Source of the DNA: a virus
Direction: 5' to 3' (one strand)
DNA: 64,000 nt
Virus record (IMG/VR): IMGVR_UViG_3300025151_000018
Location: 1-64,000 of that record
Shown here piece by piece: positions 43,401 through 52,357 of this stretch. The notes under the pieces were generated by a model. It was given only the letters and a program-made list of their open reading frames with translations, did no database searches and was not told the origin of the DNA. The position numbers and the translations under genes are program-made. Positions within the stretch are counted from its first letter, which is position 1. Each line of letters begins with the position of its first letter.

Positions 43401-43633
43401 TCGGCAGGTGTAATAGATGTAGCATCACCTGCCTGTGGTGTTCTAATTAGCAGGTGAAAACCTTGCTGGCCTCCACCAGCAGCCCATGTGCTATCAACCG
43501 CATCTTCATAGGCGGTGTCTGGATAGGTAAAGTGCATACTAAAATAGCCACTTTTTGGCTTGCCCTGATCTGTGCCGAGAGCGACATTAGCCGAAGCAAA
43601 TCTTTGTTGAGGGAAAACTGTCTTACTAACCAT
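34460..43633 (-). CDS. Giant tail/baseplate hub protein (3057 aa)
   Basis: The longest gene of the window (9.2 kb). Most of the chain is low-charge, beta-rich and His/Gly/Asn-rich without transmembrane spans. Near residues 2650-2920 a hub-like region appears: GKGLFIMDLLRHFSQMDGR, then MMERANHIIIHGD, LIQTLPGLKSKKEGLKLAKR, ILRVEGLAKAQDIEPGDIIG, a pattern I associate with phage tail hub proteins of the gp27/gpD type. The last 130 residues form a beta-rich tail with strands such as SSRVVVRMNNNSSMALG. ATG directly follows the stop of the previous gene. Placement after the tape measure fits a tail tip assembly. Function of the long N-terminal part is unknown. Confidence 0.65.
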   Translation of the reverse strand: MVSKTVFPQQRFASANVALGTDQGKPKSGYFSMHFTYPDTAYEDAVDSTWAAGGGQQGFHLLIRTPQAGDATSITPADGTNFVVVDLKRAAQANIQSRITVPTLPILTYDLGTEEATRMIASAINSSRDHQIGLHGRNRYLKARYVKMSGAKTYQGKVYSVLNAGVGDWTYPLTGHPFVRLMMASDFSAPHSGNTTGGHCLHHHPTDIPKKGILHYDNGSVVRVLEYDGYKVVGENILGSATYFVDFTITADSASSGDIAVNEIITIQNETEEQHTVVVSWEGDVPSNGGYWGSANGGPIIQGLGVDLPTWYLTAKPMDGGNMGLPALNHESRGGKPKKDATTGSSFSKNRGFSRFSIEGLNSCLIQPMPPPDMVFDGPSVMSNVAPEKSNRYTDATKLMPVESVEHGTELDGMGPYESGCFITSDQGASQSGSNVFTGGNEGAGTTTTVKVLTPDTDFGLNFEVGSKIYNSNKQEVGTVSSFQTLQQLTPNGAAHNPSANNFSILANGPRLRSCGLTYTRNGSAVQYGAGFLEITSGDPSQKLVLGDKIYYQTDGDTEIGTVASTPYVKCLRPDFTDANAFTSTSHPGVALNCTNDATFFTDGVLTLDDAPSRFLVVGDELAYFSGGIGVGTGKFISEIDNEANTIKVDISGGAPTIPTTPFVMAAKTLSPKAIRFDTPGNAFAGNTGQSIDGGEVALFVRRESDSSRPGSGLFNGSTSNYSDYTQADFDAGQKLTFVDANSPAPHNVRVNDPESAQVFADGTGTPDNTFAKSISIHGFEAMATKATAAQELFAYASPYTQWFGLNLYGSDGTYYGYGKMFDDGFQFISFAGTTIPAAEKLARSATTITLTANNAVQLNNGDELFYAPSENKWDIAFENGMRATTRFAEYQPNEIYEIAHGGAPISHLAQITEIDNGTTDLNNAIAQYATAGSATDITTMARGYRTVRNYNTERVSGLTISNEERVWDNLEVVDDNGNALILEGGSPFGTVIKDYTMPSNRLDPETGLETTEPSYAGSGLSPNLRISLPSADEIPGNILVRSGHDRVQAFRNTTWGMGGLTAPNMQKNGIVEQNLDTTLDSNPGEATQFDTHDRVLHFHPVRILHDTLESQFGLDLNNTVGSVPSGTTRLFAAHRLSDHVERGSVLTETTNGMPSATIIPHHRIRFGRQGHSFVSPMTMRGTPKSLRRQLHRSHGSAYSLMFEAETEHKHWGFQNLEPSQTTTRYYLDTLETKLNAYNHSTGSFSADGFPCEEVAYGSNAFHHEFYSGRPRQEPEILFAPGQEHTMPFGSYEQSHFVDADATTYKPSLLGMDDVATYSTPLSGHGAPVAFDLASNKIVNGAYNAGEEFAINGFFIGQYKLMGGRPYPTQYLGTITAAHTYLATKGMPQGWTQPRVATELATTPPLLSHDPQLTNKASAPKPIHGGALSAASDFEGSPLLMPNKDLALAKAEDTNSNAMPDAFLCTWLAEYSHPALLGTSREQYMTMRYRASGMPGATNYPATKDLLLRNAKVSHTTIGYSDGDEKSLPFERMYVFQWLQQYGYNGLNAGGHGTTHGLRAAGSVLMGHTTVREAHGTLRLPSKYQIPLLGIPIERLSRGEGIGDGLTPTVGYEEVVLHQNASNRIYDMIYTITSPMSAIDFSRRLPVRAWGMRGASDALNMLAGDPAQSAASNTAQQAITRSARFDGGVHDTMQKLPTIDDGADWLWPRGYAGVERTTPVGMVLTSHSAGEDYLRLSNEPWAKGEKEVGMGRVLQDESIGLVSHKAMPAGVVESVKTDFTSISPTETNAPLLTAKTLNKGSDPIVDLNHHTGDAVKAKDSVDALTQTTQFSASPATNFIHQKGNNLHLNAHPVDVFTGTTLPSSTNTDFIHDDRQHHFPSHGWGREIDMKDTTSATVRGVFPIPLSEIADHRQVQSDMSPRLGLITEPHSMKRTGQEKEYIITSTKAASLHTDLIVGQQFPVLPSYVSKYRKTKFNESRKPYDAVATTATDVYGTSISDQPYGRNLINQPVHKPIFNLHTTSSHGALAGGEVSKMLNNPDYTMIDTWAVRGSGDLPAWGGVFILRKTYLNRDDYDSQALSQHHSFDPLSSEAGQNVRKYVDYVVRAVRPLKITAFSGGQSNSIQHPDGWLLGPNAKVGNAGHFHRDNRYGIFELNEERTSPMIPISSLNSGGVRIDWPDANNRDVVWHLIPSANMLQHFKSDASRTDGQGIIHADTDARYSQSTHPGGGEEVSQSEANHAEITRPFAMAAKNNVAIKKQTPTALTVLGVSSKIVKSAPQPPLSPFGGYIEVEDTSGFPPSGTLIVIGKSGQFTYSNKTRTTFYLNPSAPPATGDLSLDTDLVGMTVRPGKNMGTGVSIYAGATVAAGSTDTLTGVGANWSSGSGTPNVGQQFPSEVFSIGEVIRTRNGVVGTIVAFPSPTSIRFSATVLIEIAQDTMLRGTDNTYKSTKNNIHSVSQKLVIVPSLVDNAMTVASYHTDKWDGTSPNDSVEYAPNISYRGLGHYDPSDFSMLSAQRYTITDGETGGSLSYINKPGTGGLNEVYVDGNTIKDATTPHYLYDGKNKKWRIAGKDKNNNLIFRNLQQNTLSNSGMTIEGIRLGHNISVGVRTTDAALMLLNDITHNISGADLVNYETYKEAVEVIHPDPIFISMGFEPYGKTSLLSMLGGHPSLHNTMQHSDSFVNRTGKGLFIMDLLRHFSQMDGRQLVIGDGGVLLYTEEAFSLSDRRVGSSSAPQLIEVSAMMERANHIIIHGDTVAENETVIAEVKDMEHIKKMGGKGGEGLERTLIQTLPGLKSKKEGLKLAKRLMRRTEQGSSILRVEGLAKAQDIEPGDIIGVDFVMEGIKGEFAVFETYTNFTTGLTNLVIGQYDKGIEGLIADLQSASAETSSTDATTLEDLIDLIFSAPVRVLASSRVVVRMNNNSSMALGAGWRTNATTNLGRPLGNIGVSGGRTGVYSTADHPAGSTTTIAVGTLDSRYRIANGDSIEVRVAATTSSGAATDYDQWLHVGVVGPGALSANTITLIANNAVLVPNGAEIRVIHKRGQPVGQSKSVFYGVS

Positions 43634-46600
43634 TCAAACCCCCCAATTTTTCTGTCCTATTGTCATGGCTTCTTCAACCGATAGAGCCTTCACCCATAAT
43701 CCTAACTCTGCTAACTGCCCCTTGAAATAGGTTCTTGCACGAGATGTTAATGAACCAGCCGTCTGTGAACCACCTTGACTGTTTAGATTGTTGTTGCCGT
43801 ATTGTAATTGTGCAACAGTCCAAAAACCTCCCTGTATTGTAGTGTTATCCGCCAATTCTTTGATTGAACCCCATAGGCCACTTGGTGATATTACCATTGG
43901 CACACCATGCAGGGCAGCACCGATTACAATTTGCCCTTGATACCTACCATAATATGTGCTTCCACTTGCTAACGGATTTGCATTCGTTCCTGTTCCAAGA
44001 CCTTTAGCGAGTCTTGGCATTCCTACTTGACCCCCCAAATATGTTGCATCATTGTTAAGTGGGTATGTGTTAAACGATCCACCGTATAGATAATCACCTG
44101 CGGTTTCTGTGTTTGGCATAGGCACACCATTGTCATAGATAATAGGTGTTCCATCAAGTGGTTTAACCACAGTAATTTGCCTCCAAGCATCTTTTACTGC
44201 CACACCATTCGCCCATGTCGCATGATATTCTCCTGACGCAGCACTATTCTTATGATGGACTACAATTCTATAATCAAATTGTGCATTAGCATCACCAACT
44301 GCCGTCATACCATATTGCCTTGATAAAATTGACACACCCCAAGGTGCGCCATTGTTGTCAATACCATGCAATACAGGCCCGTTTCCATATCCCGATAGTT
44401 GCCATGTGGTATCGGTTGCGTTTGATGGTTTGAAACAGAAGGTGATACTCCAAGGCCCTTGAGCAAGAATATCCCCTGCTCTTGGGGGTATAGTCGGAAC
44501 AGGGTATGACATGGCAGAGGACTTTGTTGGTATTTTTGATAGCGATATTGCCTTATGACCCGAACCGCCCATATCCCAATGAATACCTCTTGCTGATATG
44601 TCGCCTTCTGGCTCTGTTCCAGAGCCTTTGTATAGTGGCTTACCAACTGCCGATGCCTCATTATCCCCTAATAGTATAGAAAAACCTAATGTGCCATTAT
44701 TGAGCAAATCATTTGTAAAATCACCAATCATACCCAATTGCAATCCATATTTGTTTTCAACAGGGCGCATCACAGGTAAAGAACCGGGTGGATCATCTCC
44801 ATAATCAGGCCCACCGTTGCCATCGGGGTCGCCAATGTATGGCAATCCATCATTGTTGAAACGGACATAGGCAATACAATCATCATCTTTGTAGTGCATT
44901 CCCGCATAGGAGTTTGCCTTCGCAGTATCTTGATTGTTTAATTTTGTGAAGTCTAAAACTGCTGCTGATTTTTGTATTTCCTCAACATTTTGCAACCCGC
45001 TATATCCTGTTGGCCCTTTAGAATAATGGTGTGTATAGAAGTCAGAATAATCATTGTCTGTTCCATCACTAACATCAAATGTGATACCTGTATGTCCTCC
45101 ACCAAAGAATAAGATGCCATGAGCGTCAATCATTGGCGATAGTAGTTGGATTTCAACACGCTGATACCTACCATCTTTGTCATAAAACAAATCCTTGAAT
45201 TTTTCTTTGAGTTTTGAGTCATAAGGCTGAACATCCTCTAACGCAGCACAAGCACCCGGTCCAGATACTTTGCAAAATGGTGCGCTAAATGTGCTTACGC
45301 CACCAAAAGTTGCAAGGTGCTTGCCATCAACAAGAATTAGTCCACGCCTATCAAATTGGTTAATGTGGTTCGCTCGGTTCAGCATTTCTAAAATATCCCT
45401 ATCCACCCAAAGCGTAGCCTGTGTATCAGGATCGTAGTCTGGTAGTAATTCAGCCGATGCAGTTGGATTTATTGCATTGTATCTTGGGTTCTTTACTGTA
45501 AAGAATGTCAATTCTTGCCCTATTCCCTCATACAACCGTAGTTTGTTGTCTTGCGTTTCAACAGAACCAACAACCGCACCTGTAAATGTGGTAATAGGAA
45601 CATGAGTTTCACCGTCAGCACCTATTGGTAGTGGTGCAGGGAATGAATTGATTTGATAGGAACGGCTATTTGTAGTCAGCAGCCCACCGCTACCAATTGC
45701 CTGTTGCGGTCTATACCCATAGGGGCTATTGTTGTTGAACCATATAGCGAAGTTTCGTGATGAAGCACCGGGTATTGTGCTATGAATAACGATAGTCATT
45801 CCCGATTCACCATCTCTGCTTTCCACTTCTTTACCCTCAAATGCTCTAACATAGCCCATGTGTGAACCTGTATCTGTGCTTGATGTAGCATAGAAATCAT
45901 CATTTGGCATGGCACTATACGATTGAGCAAATAGTGCAGGTGGATTGAAAGCACTACCTCCATTTGTGTTAGTAGCATTAGGGTGCGCTGCTTGATTGAT
46001 TAGCCTAATGACTTCATTTATGCCTTGATTGAAATCATCAACATTTGTTGCTACTTCACCAAAGTTAATGTGCATTTTTTGCACATGGTCTAAAGTTAGG
46101 TTATCGTTCTTCTTGCCCTTTAGACCAAGATAACTCGGTATCAATTCAATGGGCGGTCTTAATGGCATATCGTCAGCACCGTAGTAGTAGTGCATAGGGT
46201 CTAACTGCATACCCTCCATGCTCGGCCCATCTTTGATTAGTATTGTATTAGAGTCTTTAGGATCGAGCATGACTCTGGCTTTGCCATCGTTGCCAAGCCT
46301 CATGCCAAATAACATCTCAACACTTCTCCCAATTTTCTTCACCAAAGACAGAGCATCGGTTGTGCCAACATCAAATCTCAAATCATCTAAATTCCATGCC
46401 GTTTGCGCCCCTGTTTGAAATGAAGCACCTGTCAGCCACCCGCCCATGACAACAGGCAATCCACTTGAAATGAAATGACCGACAAAGTTTGATTGCGTTG
46501 GATCGGCTGATGATGTATTGTCTAATGGATTGTGAAATGCACCATAATAGAGTCTGTGTGAATTACCAACAATAGCAACCTTGTGTATGAAAAGGCGTAT

Positions 46601-49546
46601 GCCCCAATCACCGAGTATTCCTTCGCCTACGGTCACAATAAACCCTTTACCATCTGGTTCAGGAACGAGAGATGGGTTCTGTGTCAAAGTCCATTCGGCA
46701 TCACCACCATTGTATTCCAAGCCCCCTGCGACCTGCAACGGGTCTTGAAATGCGGGTGATGTGATTGAATAAGAACCGCCTCCTGTCGGTGTTGTGTATT
46801 TTTGACCGCCTTCTTGAATAAACGGCAAGACACTATCAACTTCAATATAGGAAAGGCCGTTTTGCCAATCTGTAATGTTTGCAGATCCAGCAGCCACAGT
46901 TGATTCGGTTGCCGACCAAGACGCTGACGGTTTAGTGTATGTTGCTGCGTTTTCTCTAAAGCATCTAAATGCCTTGATGCCCTTGTTTGTCTGTGCAATG
47001 TAATCATTAACTCTAATTGCCGATATATTGGAGTCAAGCCCCCAATCTATCGCATATTTACTCTCTTGATGTTGCATCTGTGGGCGATTAGCAGCCGTCA
47101 TAGTAGCATCAATAACCATCTCAAGTGCATTTGAAGCAGGGAGAGGGCTATTCTTGTTTTTACTACTAATCAACCGTTTTTGTGTATCAAAAAACATAGA
47201 TGGGAATATGGGAATCTCAACCAATGCACGAGTTGAGGCATAATAGGTTGAAGTTTGCTTGTCATTTCTAACCGATGGGTTGTTTGCGCTCATTATCACA
47301 TCTTTCCAACCAGAAAGGTGCGGGTTTTCCTTGCGTATGGCTTTAATGTCAATGCCACCTTGCCCTAAACCACCCATTGTTAGGCTAACAACAGGGCTAC
47401 CTATGTCGCCAATCTCTTTCATTGGTGAACCTTCGGCTAAATTGAAATCACGATTAGAAACAGAGTCAGCAATATCTCTAACCAGAGATCTGCCACGCAA
47501 TAAGACACCATTTACCTCTCCTTCTTCACCGCCTGTCGGCACTATTTCCTCAACTCTGCCACGCAACATCATCAATTCAACATTACAACGGTGATATTTT
47601 GTTGGTTCATCTTCCTTAGATTTCAATGTTGATAGTGTGTTGGTTCGGCTTCTTTGTTTAGGGTGAATTAGTAGTAAATGTCTGTCATTCATCACCAAAT
47701 TGTCAATAACATCAAACTGTTCTAACACAACAGGCTCAACATTCGGCAATGTTTTTCTAACAGGTTGCCCCCATTGATTATCCACCATTGTCGGTGTTGT
47801 TGCCTTTCCTTCTTTCTGTTTGATGTCAATACTTAGAGTATGATATGCCCCTTCACTTTGCTTAACGGGGCTTCTGGTGTTAGATAGTGCAATTGGCAAC
47901 CCCATAGGTCGGTTGCTTTCAAGTCCTTCTCCTGTGTATGATGCCAATTGACCTCCAAATGCAACCCCTCTTGGTGTTGATTCTATGTTAATGAATGGTG
48001 ATTGTGTAGTTTCTCCTGTTGGGTTGATTAGCAACTCGTTTGATTGTATTGGCTTGTTTATGTCCTTTGTTGGTATAGAAATAAGACCACCGGGTGCGTT
48101 AATCTTCAACGGTGAAGGCTGCGCCCCCGGTAAGGCTGAATTTCCGTATGGCTTTCTTAACCAATCCGCCAAACTTCTTAGCGTTCCGTCTGGATCATAA
48201 TAGAATGTATTTGCATCGGGCATTGTCTTTTCAACTACAAGCCACCCAGACCCATCAAACTCCCATTGTTCGGAGTTTGGACTATTAAAAGACATTTCAG
48301 ACCATTTGTTCTGTGCAGTATCTGTTAAACCATCATGGCTTCCTACACCAGACCCTTTTCTTGTTCCGCCCATCACTTCTCCTGTTAAGTCAATGGCATT
48401 GTAATAGACTAAAACCTTAGACGGACCACCTGCTTGTTGAAGAATAAACGGTGTTTCTATGGTGGCAATTCTGGATTCTTTTTCGGGAGATAAATGTCTA
48501 ATGTAATTCCTGTTGGTGGGTCTAATGCCATTTGTATAATCAAAATGGGCTTCATGCTCTAAATCCAATCCTTTAAGCGCAAACGGTCTAATGTCATCAA
48601 CCCTAATTGATATTATCGTTTCAGCCATAGAACCATCATTGTCAGCAAGAATAACTTTACTGTATGATTTGCCCTGTTGAGATATGATTGCACTTACCTT
48701 ATTTGTAGTCGCCAAATCTTCATATTGACTAATTGTTGATTGTGTTATGGTTTGTAGCCCTTCTCCTTGATACACCGTTTGAGTTATGTCGGCTTTATCA
48801 TTAGTTTCAACCAAACTCCCTACTCCCATATCCTCAAACTTAGCCTCAAACCGATCAGAAATACCTTGCACCGTTTTTGATACATTACTCTCTATTGGGT
48901 TTGGTAATTTTTTGAGGAAGAAGTGTCCTTCAACCTTATTGTATGATGTGAAACCGCACATTGAGGGGTATATTGTATCTGGCTCAAGTAGCATATTTTG
49001 ATTAGCATACGCATTCATTCCAACATAAGATGCTTGTGGGCCTGTTCCCGGTGCAGGGCCAGCAGGTGCGCCACCACCACCACCGCCACCACTTGGAGTA
49101 TATACTCCCGTATTGATTGCAATATCAAATTCATTTGCAGTAAATCCAAATATCTGTTCTAAATGCGCTACATTCCAATTGGCTTTACTAACACAACCTG
49201 TTCCACCCCACCATGTTGGATCCCAAGCCTGTCCTGTTGAAGCATAATTTACTTCATCGGGCTGACATAGGAATGAAGATTGCCCTATACAATATCTTTC
49301 AATGAACATTTGGATTTGACCCGGTGGCAATCCCAAGCCATTAAACATATACGCAATCATTGCCCCTATACAATCTCCCAACTCTTGCCAAGTGTTAGTA
49401 ATGTGAGGATGTCCTATTGCGTTCCAATCAATTGGTGTGGCATAACCAGAACCTACAAACAAAAAGGCTCTGGGGGCGTAATCTATTTGCATTTGAAATG
49501 CAGTTGGCCCTATCGCAATCAATTCAGCCTCGGTAATAGCCGACAT
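43634..49546 (-). CDS. Large tail-tip/fibre protein with C-terminal LamG-like domain (1970 aa)
   Basis: From ATG 49546 (TTG one codon earlier is in frame). Near residue 155 a Gly run (TPSGGGGGGGAPAGPAP) separates an N-terminal domain with several Cys (QSSFLCQPDE, GTGCVSK) from the main body. A middle region (GRSVEMLFGMRLGNDGKARV) resembles tail hub segments. The last about 250 residues show a concanavalin/LamG-like sandwich: GPWSITFCFKPSNATDTTW, YRIVVHH, WRQITVVKPLDG, and FKGQLAELGLWVKALSVEEA, the pattern of glycan-binding modules. Probable receptor binding at the tail tip. Confidence 0.65.
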   Translation of the reverse strand: MSAITEAELIAIGPTAFQMQIDYAPRAFLFVGSGYATPIDWNAIGHPHITNTWQELGDCIGAMIAYMFNGLGLPPGQIQMFIERYCIGQSSFLCQPDEVNYASTGQAWDPTWWGGTGCVSKANWNVAHLEQIFGFTANEFDIAINTGVYTPSGGGGGGGAPAGPAPGTGPQASYVGMNAYANQNMLLEPDTIYPSMCGFTSYNKVEGHFFLKKLPNPIESNVSKTVQGISDRFEAKFEDMGVGSLVETNDKADITQTVYQGEGLQTITQSTISQYEDLATTNKVSAIISQQGKSYSKVILADNDGSMAETIISIRVDDIRPFALKGLDLEHEAHFDYTNGIRPTNRNYIRHLSPEKESRIATIETPFILQQAGGPSKVLVYYNAIDLTGEVMGGTRKGSGVGSHDGLTDTAQNKWSEMSFNSPNSEQWEFDGSGWLVVEKTMPDANTFYYDPDGTLRSLADWLRKPYGNSALPGAQPSPLKINAPGGLISIPTKDINKPIQSNELLINPTGETTQSPFINIESTPRGVAFGGQLASYTGEGLESNRPMGLPIALSNTRSPVKQSEGAYHTLSIDIKQKEGKATTPTMVDNQWGQPVRKTLPNVEPVVLEQFDVIDNLVMNDRHLLLIHPKQRSRTNTLSTLKSKEDEPTKYHRCNVELMMLRGRVEEIVPTGGEEGEVNGVLLRGRSLVRDIADSVSNRDFNLAEGSPMKEIGDIGSPVVSLTMGGLGQGGIDIKAIRKENPHLSGWKDVIMSANNPSVRNDKQTSTYYASTRALVEIPIFPSMFFDTQKRLISSKNKNSPLPASNALEMVIDATMTAANRPQMQHQESKYAIDWGLDSNISAIRVNDYIAQTNKGIKAFRCFRENAATYTKPSASWSATESTVAAGSANITDWQNGLSYIEVDSVLPFIQEGGQKYTTPTGGGSYSITSPAFQDPLQVAGGLEYNGGDAEWTLTQNPSLVPEPDGKGFIVTVGEGILGDWGIRLFIHKVAIVGNSHRLYYGAFHNPLDNTSSADPTQSNFVGHFISSGLPVVMGGWLTGASFQTGAQTAWNLDDLRFDVGTTDALSLVKKIGRSVEMLFGMRLGNDGKARVMLDPKDSNTILIKDGPSMEGMQLDPMHYYYGADDMPLRPPIELIPSYLGLKGKKNDNLTLDHVQKMHINFGEVATNVDDFNQGINEVIRLINQAAHPNATNTNGGSAFNPPALFAQSYSAMPNDDFYATSSTDTGSHMGYVRAFEGKEVESRDGESGMTIVIHSTIPGASSRNFAIWFNNNSPYGYRPQQAIGSGGLLTTNSRSYQINSFPAPLPIGADGETHVPITTFTGAVVGSVETQDNKLRLYEGIGQELTFFTVKNPRYNAINPTASAELLPDYDPDTQATLWVDRDILEMLNRANHINQFDRRGLILVDGKHLATFGGVSTFSAPFCKVSGPGACAALEDVQPYDSKLKEKFKDLFYDKDGRYQRVEIQLLSPMIDAHGILFFGGGHTGITFDVSDGTDNDYSDFYTHHYSKGPTGYSGLQNVEEIQKSAAVLDFTKLNNQDTAKANSYAGMHYKDDDCIAYVRFNNDGLPYIGDPDGNGGPDYGDDPPGSLPVMRPVENKYGLQLGMIGDFTNDLLNNGTLGFSILLGDNEASAVGKPLYKGSGTEPEGDISARGIHWDMGGSGHKAISLSKIPTKSSAMSYPVPTIPPRAGDILAQGPWSITFCFKPSNATDTTWQLSGYGNGPVLHGIDNNGAPWGVSILSRQYGMTAVGDANAQFDYRIVVHHKNSAASGEYHATWANGVAVKDAWRQITVVKPLDGTPIIYDNGVPMPNTETAGDYLYGGSFNTYPLNNDATYLGGQVGMPRLAKGLGTGTNANPLASGSTYYGRYQGQIVIGAALHGVPMVISPSGLWGSIKELADNTTIQGGFWTVAQLQYGNNNLNSQGGSQTAGSLTSRARTYFKGQLAELGLWVKALSVEEAMTIGQKNWGV

Positions 49547-52353
49547 CAAATATCAACTCCGTATTTATCTTCAAGGTGTTGTAGCACTATTTCATCTTGC
49601 TGATCTGTCATGCGTTTAGGGAATACCATAATCTCATGCACTATGAAACCGGGCGGTGCTAAGTCTGTCAAGGTCGGTGTCGGACCGGAATGTAGCATTT
49701 TACCAAACATTTCAAATCCAGAATCTATTGGATTCGCATGATCGAACATCAATGGCGAAGTTGGTGTATATCCGTTTATGTTAGTATGTCCTTTAGCAAA
49801 GGAAAGACCCGATTTGAACATACCATATTCAATCATGTTATTGCTCTGGTCTATTCTAATTGACAGTATATGAGGGTCGCCTTCTGTTGGTTTTACACTT
49901 GCGATAGGGCTACCTATGCCATCAACATCAACTGAAAACTGTGTGCCAGCCGTATTGATTCTAATGTCTATGTTTTGATTACCTGCACTATGAAGAAGCG
50001 GGAAAGAGTTTGACCCATCATACTTTGGAGTTATGACATAATAGAAAGTCCAATTACCATCAGTAGCATCTTCACCATTTATTGTTGAAATAGGCGAACC
50101 TGTGCTTGGGTCTAAGTTGAATGGCATTGGAGTTATCCCATTTACCGTTGGGATTCTAACTGTTGTTCCATTTACAAACGATGAGCCACCATAATAGAAT
50201 TGCCCTGCTGGATAACTCGGTGCTACTGTCGGTGATGAAATTGTCGGTGAACCACCCGGCAAGTTTGACGGCCCATGAGTTTGATACAGACTTCTAATGG
50301 CTTCTAACCCCGATCTGCCTCTAACATTATCGCACACCTTCTTGAATTTCCAACCATCTCCCCAACCAAATAACGCATAATTTTCGTCAGATGTTAATTG
50401 TGTTGATGGTGCTTTATTTCTCCACCAATGAACAACCATTCCATCAAATTTAGCGATTTGACCGTTTGCTTGGTATAATGTATTGAAGTCATTTGCATCA
50501 TACCATAATGCCAAATCCTCAACAAACGGTGGTTGTTCAGCCAATGACTGTGATGGTTGCCCCTGTGCAAACATATTGTTGGCTAATCGTGATTTGGGTG
50601 CAAACCAATAGGCATGGTTGCCATTACCACTAACATCACTAAATCTTTGCGATTGCGTGAACCTTGCCCTTGTGTATTGTCCTCTTGGTCTTGTTAATTG
50701 CCCTGCGACAGAGGCATCGGTTTGCTCTGTGCCGGGGTCTATCGTTAAATCTCCATTTCCTAACACAAACCACACAGGAGTATCATCGGGGTGTTCAAAC
50801 AAGAACCCCTGTGTTTTAGGCTCATTTGCTACTAAACCTGTTGCGGGGTCAGATGATAGAATTGTGCTTTGTATGACGACACATGGTGGCCTATTGACAT
50901 AGCCACCTAACACATCACCAGCATTGTATGACTCATTGAAATTAAATTCTGGCCCTAAACCATAACCACCCGCCAAACCACCCTTGAAATCTATTGCTAC
51001 AATACGGACTCTTTCTATTGGGTTAGACATAGGATCTAAGTTAATCGCACCTGCGGTGTAAATGTCGTCATTCACCGTATCTGTCTGTGAAGCAAGAGGG
51101 CTTCTGTGTGTTCCTGTTATTGGGGATGTTCCTGATGCGTTAATTACTGCGTTTAATGGTGAAATGTGGATAGCCTTGTCAAAGTATGATGCCTTTGTCA
51201 ATTCATTTGACAAATCAAGAATACCAGACTCCCACCACGATTGCAACGGCAATTCTTCAACAGGGATATTTAGAAGATAAGATGCTAATTTTTCATAAGC
51301 CGAAGGTTGCCTTGGGTCAATAGGACTTTCTAAAGAATCTCTGATTCTAAACCAACCATATTGATTACCTGCTGATAATGTTAGTGGATCAGCAGCACCT
51401 GCAACGGTAGCACCCGATGGTGCTATGCTATTGAAGTCATAACCCAAACAAACCATAGGTAAAGGCATCAACCCCTCTGATTTTTCACGCACCGCACCAT
51501 CTTTACCAGATGATGGGTGCAATGGGTTTTTGTTGTTATAGAAATACACTTCTGGTATATCTATTTCATCTTCAAAATTCCATAGACCTGCGGTTTCGCT
51601 TGTTTTTGTTAGTGGTCTTAGCATTGGATCTATGACTCCCCTACTAACCCTAACGCTTTCTATTACGCCTCTAAATTCTCCACCCATGCCACCTATGAAT
51701 ACATCAGATGAAAATGAACGGACAATCCTATCCTCTCCGCCAAAATCAATTTCGCCAACTAAATCCATGTTAATGTATATTCTCATTTTTTGGCGGGTGA
51801 ATTGTGCATTTACATACAACAATTCTCTTTGAGGGAGAGTCAAATCCTCTGGTCTATACTTTGAATATGATTCATTCATCCCATCTATAACCATAGCACC
51901 TGAATATACATCATATTTATTGGCATTGGTGCTACCGAATGCGGGGTATGATGTGGTTGAAACAACCCTCTGGCTTTCTTCTTCTCCGTTTGGTGATAAA
52001 GTATGCACATCAAAGATGGCTCGCCCTTTATTTCTAACATCACCCACCTTCAAGGTATAGCAATTGGGTTTGTGTAATACAACACCACCCATGTCAGGAA
52101 TAATGTATGCTTCAATAGTGAATGCACCTATCATGTTATTCAATGTATTACCCTCATTAGGAATGTGATACATACCTATTTTGGTTTGATTGCTCTCATA
52201 ACTCTGTGTTGCATTTGCAGCCCCTGTTTTTTCTGGGTGATCAGGTGAAAACATATCAACACCAGACTCTGCAAAAGAGCCTGTTGGCACTACCATCCCA
52301 TCAGTATAACCATTTAGGCGAACCGCTTGTGAAAAATGAGAGCGAATAGGCAA
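49546..52353 (-). CDS. Tail protein with two LamG-like domains (935 aa)
   Basis: Two concanavalin-like segments are visible. The first, at about 70-240, includes IGAFTIEAYIIPDMGGVV, FTRQKMRIYINMDLVGEIDF and EFRGVIESVRVSRGVIDP. The second, from about 630 to the end, includes LALWYDANDF, WTFYYVITPKYDGSNSF, and IVHEIMVFPKRMTDQQDEIV. Such domains bind glycans or structural partners. It lies between the distal tail gene and the fibre genes. The stop overlaps the next ATG. Confidence 0.65.
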   Translation of the reverse strand: MPIRSHFSQAVRLNGYTDGMVVPTGSFAESGVDMFSPDHPEKTGAANATQSYESNQTKIGMYHIPNEGNTLNNMIGAFTIEAYIIPDMGGVVLHKPNCYTLKVGDVRNKGRAIFDVHTLSPNGEEESQRVVSTTSYPAFGSTNANKYDVYSGAMVIDGMNESYSKYRPEDLTLPQRELLYVNAQFTRQKMRIYINMDLVGEIDFGGEDRIVRSFSSDVFIGGMGGEFRGVIESVRVSRGVIDPMLRPLTKTSETAGLWNFEDEIDIPEVYFYNNKNPLHPSSGKDGAVREKSEGLMPLPMVCLGYDFNSIAPSGATVAGAADPLTLSAGNQYGWFRIRDSLESPIDPRQPSAYEKLASYLLNIPVEELPLQSWWESGILDLSNELTKASYFDKAIHISPLNAVINASGTSPITGTHRSPLASQTDTVNDDIYTAGAINLDPMSNPIERVRIVAIDFKGGLAGGYGLGPEFNFNESYNAGDVLGGYVNRPPCVVIQSTILSSDPATGLVANEPKTQGFLFEHPDDTPVWFVLGNGDLTIDPGTEQTDASVAGQLTRPRGQYTRARFTQSQRFSDVSGNGNHAYWFAPKSRLANNMFAQGQPSQSLAEQPPFVEDLALWYDANDFNTLYQANGQIAKFDGMVVHWWRNKAPSTQLTSDENYALFGWGDGWKFKKVCDNVRGRSGLEAIRSLYQTHGPSNLPGGSPTISSPTVAPSYPAGQFYYGGSSFVNGTTVRIPTVNGITPMPFNLDPSTGSPISTINGEDATDGNWTFYYVITPKYDGSNSFPLLHSAGNQNIDIRINTAGTQFSVDVDGIGSPIASVKPTEGDPHILSIRIDQSNNMIEYGMFKSGLSFAKGHTNINGYTPTSPLMFDHANPIDSGFEMFGKMLHSGPTPTLTDLAPPGFIVHEIMVFPKRMTDQQDEIVLQHLEDKYGVDI

Positions 52354-52357
52354 TGTA

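Noticed and set aside
35064-43684. Many + strand ORFs of 60-150 aa opposite the giant tail genes
   Set aside because: Antisense shadows without ribosome-binding sites or recognisable domains, all opposite continuous long coding frames.
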